This document shows, one piece after another, positions 7,518-10,423 of a stretch of DNA of 10,423 bases. Below the pieces are notes generated by a model. The model made no database searches. It worked only from the letters and a program-made list of their open reading frames with translations, and was not told the DNA's origin. Source of the DNA: Kiritimatiellia bacterium (lineage in GTDB: Bacteria; Verrucomicrobiota; Kiritimatiellia; RFP12; UBA1067); NCBI GenBank assembly GCA_017999015.1, contig JAGOBZ010000081.1, positions 1 to 10,423 of the forward strand. The letters run 5' to 3'. Made by a program: the position numbers and the translations under genes. Numbering within the stretch: the stretch's first letter is position 1; each line of letters opens with the position of its first letter.

Positions 7518-7762
7518 TTGCTCAGTCTCCCCTTGGCTTCGGAATGAGTCACCGTTCGGCCTTCAAGCACGGCCCGCTCTCCACGGGCGATGGCTTCAAG
7601 GATGGCCATGCGATCCTGCATCATCTCAAAGGCCGAGGCATCCACAAGATAGGCCGATGGGACGCCGTGTTCCGTTATCAACACCGGAGTCTTTGCCTCG
7701 TGCAGGTCAGCGAGAATGCGCGTCGCGTGCCGTTTCAATGTTGTGACGAGTTCCGTTTTCAT
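7505..7762 (-). CDS. Type II antitoxin, Phd/YefM family
   Basis: An 85-residue protein. The N-terminal half (TTLKRHATRILADLHEAKTP, then VLITEHGVPSAYLVDA) is the Phd/YefM DNA-binding fold: helix, then strands ending in a G-x-P-x-A-x-L-V motif. The C-terminal half (FEMMQDRMAILEAIARGE ... RLSKWLT) is the toxin-binding tail. It is first in the operon and overlaps the toxin gene by 13 bases. No ribosome site precedes ATG 7762, and the predicted transcript starts 1-3 bases before it. Members of this family bind operators over their own promoter, which fits the direct repeats immediately upstream. Confidence 0.87.
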   Translation of the reverse strand: MKTELVTTLKRHATRILADLHEAKTPVLITEHGVPSAYLVDASAFEMMQDRMAILEAIARGERAVLEGRTVTHSEAKGRLSKWLT

Positions 7763-7765
7763 AAT

Positions 7766-7799
7766 GTGATACTATAGTGATACATTGTGATCTCGTCAA
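7766..7799 (-). promoter_or_regulatory. Antitoxin-toxin promoter with three direct operator-like repeats
   Basis: On the minus strand, TTGACG (7799-7794) is followed after 17 bases by TATAGT (7776-7771). The predicted start is about 7763-7765, next to ATG 7762. On the plus strand, GTGATAC occurs at 7766-7772 and 7777-7783, and GTGATC at 7787-7792, so the repeats are spaced 11 and 10 bases, one helical turn, and they cover the -10 element and spacer. This is the arrangement expected of an autoregulated toxin-antitoxin operator. Confidence 0.65.
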
Positions 7800-7826
7800 G
7801 CACCATGTGTATTTGCTGCCACCTAA

Positions 7827-7886
7827 GGATGCGTGACTGAAACCTGAAACCCAAAGTCTCAACGGTCAGCGAAACGGGGATGCGTG
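7827..7886. repeat. Short intergenic repeats between the GH10 gene and the toxin-antitoxin promoter
   Basis: The 9-base word GGATGCGTG occurs at 7827-7835 and 7878-7886, and the heptamer CTGAAAC is directly repeated at 7837-7850. The 150-base gap 7763-7912 otherwise holds only the antitoxin promoter. There is no hairpin with a T tract after the GH10 stop. The repeats are short and may be chance. Confidence 0.35.
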
Positions 7887-7912
7887 CCCGCCTCGATCGG
7901 TTGGGGCATCGC

Positions 7913-9202
7913 TTACAGCACCCGTTCCACGGTTCTCGCGTTACCCGCGTCATCGTTATAGCTCACGCGGTAGCGCCCTTTAAAACCGCGAACCTTCACG
8001 CTGCCATCGGCACCGGCGGCGAGTGTCAGGCGGGTCTTCCATTCGCGGTTGATCAAGGCGTCGAGCGTTTGACACACCGGTTTCGGATTCATCTCTTTGT
8101 CGTAGATGCCGGAGAAAGAGGGCTCGCCCGGGGCCGCTCCGCCGTCCACGACGTTCCACCAGGTGATGCCCATAGACGCGGGATAGCTGAACCAGAGGCG
8201 ATAGAGGTTACGGACAATCTCAGCCTGCACCGCACGACCGGCCGGCGTGTCGTCCGGCGCGCTGACCGTCACCTCGCTGATGTGAATCGGACGCTCCGCC
8301 TCGGCCAGACAGTCCAGCACGGCATAGAGTTTTTTCGGCGTGAGGATGTCCGCGCCGTCGGCGATGCTCTTCGACTCTTTGGGGTTGAAGATGTGCATTT
8401 GCACGCCGACCAGATCCACGCGCGCGCCGCGGTCGATCAGGTCGCGCGCGATCTCCACATAGCGCCGCGACGGCCCCCAGTGCATGTCGCAGTCGTTGAT
8501 GCCGAAACGCACCGTGGCGGGAAAGTATTTCGCCGCCCAGGCGAAAGTCTTGAACGTGTAGTCATCCGGCATCACCCCGCGGTTGGACTGGTCGATCGAT
8601 TCGTTCACCACGTCCCACCGCTGGATACGCGCGCCGTAGCGCTGAGCCAGCGTTTTGACATGCGCCTCAAAGATCGGCTCCATCGCCTTGCGGTCGGACG
8701 GCATCCACTCCGGATGGCCCCAGCGGCGCATGCCGTAGATGATCGCGTGCCCGTTCATGTCGATGCCTTTGGCCTCGCAGAAGTCCACCACCGGATCGGT
8801 CGGCGGGCGTCGGTACGCGTAGGAGCTGTCCGCTGTGAAACGCGGTTTGCCCTGCTCCGGCTCCAGCGTTTTCCAGTAAAACGGCACCGTCGCGGCATTG
8901 AAGAGCGTGCCGAAGGTGTCCTCGTAGCACTTGTTTTTTTTAGGCGTTTTGAGGTCACCGAACAGAAAGATGTTGCCGCCGAACAGGAAAGCGTGCGCGA
9001 TCTGCTCGACCTTGACCTCGCTGCCCGCCTTCACCCCGTCCAGTTTGAACACGCCGTCCGCTTTGCGATGCTGTTCAATGTCGCGGTCGATCCGCGCCTG
9101 GGCCTCAGGTCCCCAGAAAGCCCGGTACGCCTCGCTCATCACTTCCGCGCCATGCACCGACATCGCCATCAATCCCCAACCGATGAATCCGATTTTTTTC
9201 AT
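7913..9202 (-). CDS. Secreted GH10 endo-1,4-beta-xylanase-like glycoside hydrolase
   Basis: A 429-residue protein with signal peptide (MKKIGFIGWGLMAMSVHGA, likely cut after residue 19) and GGAGG 5 bases before ATG 9202. Residues 65-385 form the GH10 barrel: FNAATVPFYWKTLEPEQG (101-118), GHAIIYG (151-157), RWDVVNESI with acid/base Glu201, VQMHIFNP, IHISEVTV with nucleophile Glu310, and GITWWNVVDGG (345-355). Residues 390-429 form a short beta-rich tail (VKVRGFKGRYRVSY) seen in related GH10-like enzymes. Retaining hydrolysis of beta-1,4-xylan outside the cytoplasm is the family's role. Here the usual GHTLVWH cleft strand reads GHAIIYG, so the -1 subsite differs from classical xylanases and another substrate is possible. 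The gene starts 55 bases after the serine hydrolase gene, with no promoter or terminator visible between them. Confidence 0.88.
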   Translation of the reverse strand: MKKIGFIGWGLMAMSVHGAEVMSEAYRAFWGPEAQARIDRDIEQHRKADGVFKLDGVKAGSEVKVEQIAHAFLFGGNIFLFGDLKTPKKNKCYEDTFGTLFNAATVPFYWKTLEPEQGKPRFTADSSYAYRRPPTDPVVDFCEAKGIDMNGHAIIYGMRRWGHPEWMPSDRKAMEPIFEAHVKTLAQRYGARIQRWDVVNESIDQSNRGVMPDDYTFKTFAWAAKYFPATVRFGINDCDMHWGPSRRYVEIARDLIDRGARVDLVGVQMHIFNPKESKSIADGADILTPKKLYAVLDCLAEAERPIHISEVTVSAPDDTPAGRAVQAEIVRNLYRLWFSYPASMGITWWNVVDGGAAPGEPSFSGIYDKEMNPKPVCQTLDALINREWKTRLTLAAGADGSVKVRGFKGRYRVSYNDDAGNARTVERVL

Positions 9203-9257
9203 GCTTCCCTCCCCGATCAGACCCTAGAGCGTTGCCGAGCGCTACCTTGCGCCCGAT

Positions 9258-10346
9258 TCATTTGAGACTCTTGAGGATGCGGTCAGCCAGTTCGGTCCGC
9301 GCCTTGCCCGCTTGCTCGTGATCGCCCGTCCGATTGGTCAGAATGATCACGTAGCGTTGCGACGCGGGATCGATCCAGATCGAATGGCCCGCCCAACCCG
9401 TGTGGCTCAGGGTTGAGTCCGACAATGCCCGCGGATTATACGCAACATCAACTCTCCACCCGAAAGCGACCGGCGAGCGAGAGTCAGGTCGGGTCCCCAG
9501 CATCTGAACCGCTTCAGCCGAAAGAAGCCGCTTTCCTCCAGACTCGCCACGCCTCAGCATCATGCGGCTGAGCGCGGACAGGTCCTCCGCCGTTGAAAAA
9601 AGGCCCGCATTGCCCACCGGGTGTCTCGCACGACGGGCTGGCGGATCACTGGCCATGCCAAATGTGTGCGTGATCCCCTGACGCACCACACGGTGCGGAT
9701 CCGGATTCTGCAGAGGCCCCCATTCCGTGCGAGCCATCCCCAGCGGATCAAACACATTTTTGCGGCAAAATTCCGCCAGATCCATCTTCACGACGTTTTC
9801 AATGATCAATCCCAGAAAAATGTAATTGCCGCAGGAATACACATATCGCGCACCGGCCGGACGCACTGGGCTGAACCGCAGGATGCGTTCGGTCACTTCC
9901 CCCTCCGCATCATAGGGCTTGTCGTTGCTGAAGCCGGAAATGTGGCGTGCCAGATCGCGCACCGATACGGTGCCTTTCAACTCGCCCGCATAGCCCGGCA
10001 GATACGTGTTGAAGTCCGCATCGGGATCAATCAGCCCGCGATCGATGCATACGGCAAGGGCCGTCGCCGTGCCGACGGCCTTGGTCACGCTGGCCAGATC
10101 GAAGACCGCGTCCAGCGGCATCGGCGCGCGCTTCTCCGTATCCATCCAGCCCCACGCCCGCCTGTACAAAACGTCATCCCGCGTGCCGACCATCGCGACG
10201 GCCCCCGTCCACAAGCCGTTGGAGATGCACGAAGCGTTCCAAGCGTCAGCAGACGACGCAACATCCCGTATCGTTGCCGATACAGGCAGGCACACGGCCA
10301 TGATCAAAAACCGCGTCAACCGGTTCTGTCTGCCGACACGGCTCAT
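9258..10346 (-). CDS. Secreted serine hydrolase, class C beta-lactamase fold
   Basis: A 362-residue protein. Residues 1-30 hold a basic then hydrophobic N-terminus (RLTRFLIMAVCLPVSA), probably a signal peptide. The beta-lactamase/esterase-VIII fold is shown by SVTK (Ser86 nucleophile, Lys89) in FDLASVTKA, by the tyrosine motif YSC at 170-172, by FDPLGMARTEWG (199-210), by GNAGLFSTAEDL (245-256) and by SHTGWAGHSIWIDP (314-327) with the HTG triad at 315-317. The YxN position holds Cys172 rather than Asn, as happens in esterase-like members. Likely acts as an esterase, peptidase or transesterase outside the cytoplasm; real beta-lactamase activity is not indicated. ATG 10346 overlaps the preceding gene's TGA as ATGA, with no good ribosome site, so translational re-initiation is likely. 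Confidence 0.85.
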   Translation of the reverse strand: MSRVGRQNRLTRFLIMAVCLPVSATIRDVASSADAWNASCISNGLWTGAVAMVGTRDDVLYRRAWGWMDTEKRAPMPLDAVFDLASVTKAVGTATALAVCIDRGLIDPDADFNTYLPGYAGELKGTVSVRDLARHISGFSNDKPYDAEGEVTERILRFSPVRPAGARYVYSCGNYIFLGLIIENVVKMDLAEFCRKNVFDPLGMARTEWGPLQNPDPHRVVRQGITHTFGMASDPPARRARHPVGNAGLFSTAEDLSALSRMMLRRGESGGKRLLSAEAVQMLGTRPDSRSPVAFGWRVDVAYNPRALSDSTLSHTGWAGHSIWIDPASQRYVIILTNRTGDHEQAGKARTELADRILKSLK

Positions 10347-10423
10347 TGTTTTCCGACAAAATAGCCGTGCTTGGCCAATTCAAAACCGCACGCGCCATCG
10401 TTGGCCGCGTCCTTAGACAACAG
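10343..10423 (-). CDS. C-terminal end of an unrecognised protein, 5' end outside the window
   Basis: The minus frame starting at base 10423 is open for 26 codons and stops with TGA at 10345-10343. The end of the protein reads ANDGACGFELAKHGYFVGKQ. The stop overlaps the start of the serine hydrolase gene by four bases (ATGA), which supports a real upstream gene in the same operon. I do not recognise the family from so short a tail. Confidence 0.55.
   Translation of the reverse strand: MLSKDAANDGACGFELAKHGYFVGKQ

Noticed and set aside
7855..7912. Imperfect GATGC...GCATC inverted repeat after the GH10 stop as terminator
   Set aside because: The stem is about five pairs with a long loop and no T tract follows on the minus strand.
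7759..7953. Minus-strand 64-codon frame across the toxin-antitoxin promoter
   Set aside because: It crosses the end of the GH10 gene, the repeats and the promoter, has no ribosome site and has an unlikely composition.
8934..8943. A-run giving the heptamer A-AAA-AAC in frame in the GH10 gene, a possible -1 frameshift site
   Set aside because: A shift would give a truncated enzyme lacking both catalytic Glu, ending near 8667. No stimulatory hairpin was evident; it simply encodes Lys-Lys-Asn.
9203..9257. Possible promoter or terminator between the serine hydrolase and GH10 genes
   Set aside because: Only a weak AGCG/CGCT hairpin and no -35/-10 pair with proper spacing were visible; the ribosome site explains the remaining bases.
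7880..9265. A 461-codon plus-strand open frame longer than the gene opposite it
   Set aside because: The minus strand here encodes a GH10 enzyme with both catalytic motifs and a ribosome site. The plus frame is repetitive Arg/His/Val text without recognisable motifs.

Overview
The window looks like a piece of a GC-rich genome (roughly 60% GC by eye) from the PVC group of bacteria, most likely Kiritimatiellota, Lentisphaerota or Verrucomicrobiota. The pointers are a secreted parallel beta-helix family with a conserved N-cap and a PWANF-type tail, a four-fold Gly-Trp repeat protein with a Ca-binding TSP3-like linker and an FYRV-type C-terminal domain, and many secreted glycoside hydrolases. The assignment rests on family resemblance recalled from memory, not on a search. 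Every gene I accept is on the minus strand, so transcription runs from high to low coordinates. The long plus-strand reading frames are GC-driven shadows.

In transcription order: (A) 10423-7913 holds the last 26 codons of an unrecognised gene, an ATGA-coupled secreted class C beta-lactamase-fold serine hydrolase, and a secreted GH10 xylanase-like enzyme. (B) 7912-6945 is a compact toxin-antitoxin island: a promoter covered by three direct repeats, a Phd/YefM-type antitoxin, an overlapping RelE/ParE-type toxin, and an internally or N-terminally deleted MazF/PemK-type toxin remnant. (C) From about 6950 down to base 1 and beyond is a tight five-gene run: beta-helix protein, Gly-Trp repeat/TSP3 protein, second beta-helix protein (paralogue of the first), LamG-GH50-like (agarase-like) enzyme, and a putative lipoprotein glycosidase with a DUF5696/GH101-like barrel, cut by the window edge. 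Gaps are 10, 26, 16 and 39 bases. A good sigma-70-type promoter lies just before the first of these genes, with its -35 element inside the last two codons of the MazF remnant.

I read the locus as a carbohydrate-degrading and cell-surface or secreted protein cluster. Xylanase-like, agarase-like and glycosidase-like enzymes would act outside the cytoplasm. The beta-helix and Gly-Trp repeat proteins would be surface or exported partners of unknown role. The toxin-antitoxin island sits between two blocks of secreted proteins and seems to have supplied the promoter of the downstream block. The two predicted promoters (antitoxin and first beta-helix gene) both place the transcript start within about 5 bases of the ATG, with no Shine-Dalgarno sequence, whereas the internal genes of the five-gene run have clear AGGAGG-type sites. 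No RNA gene, CRISPR array, insertion sequence or convincing rho-independent terminator was seen.
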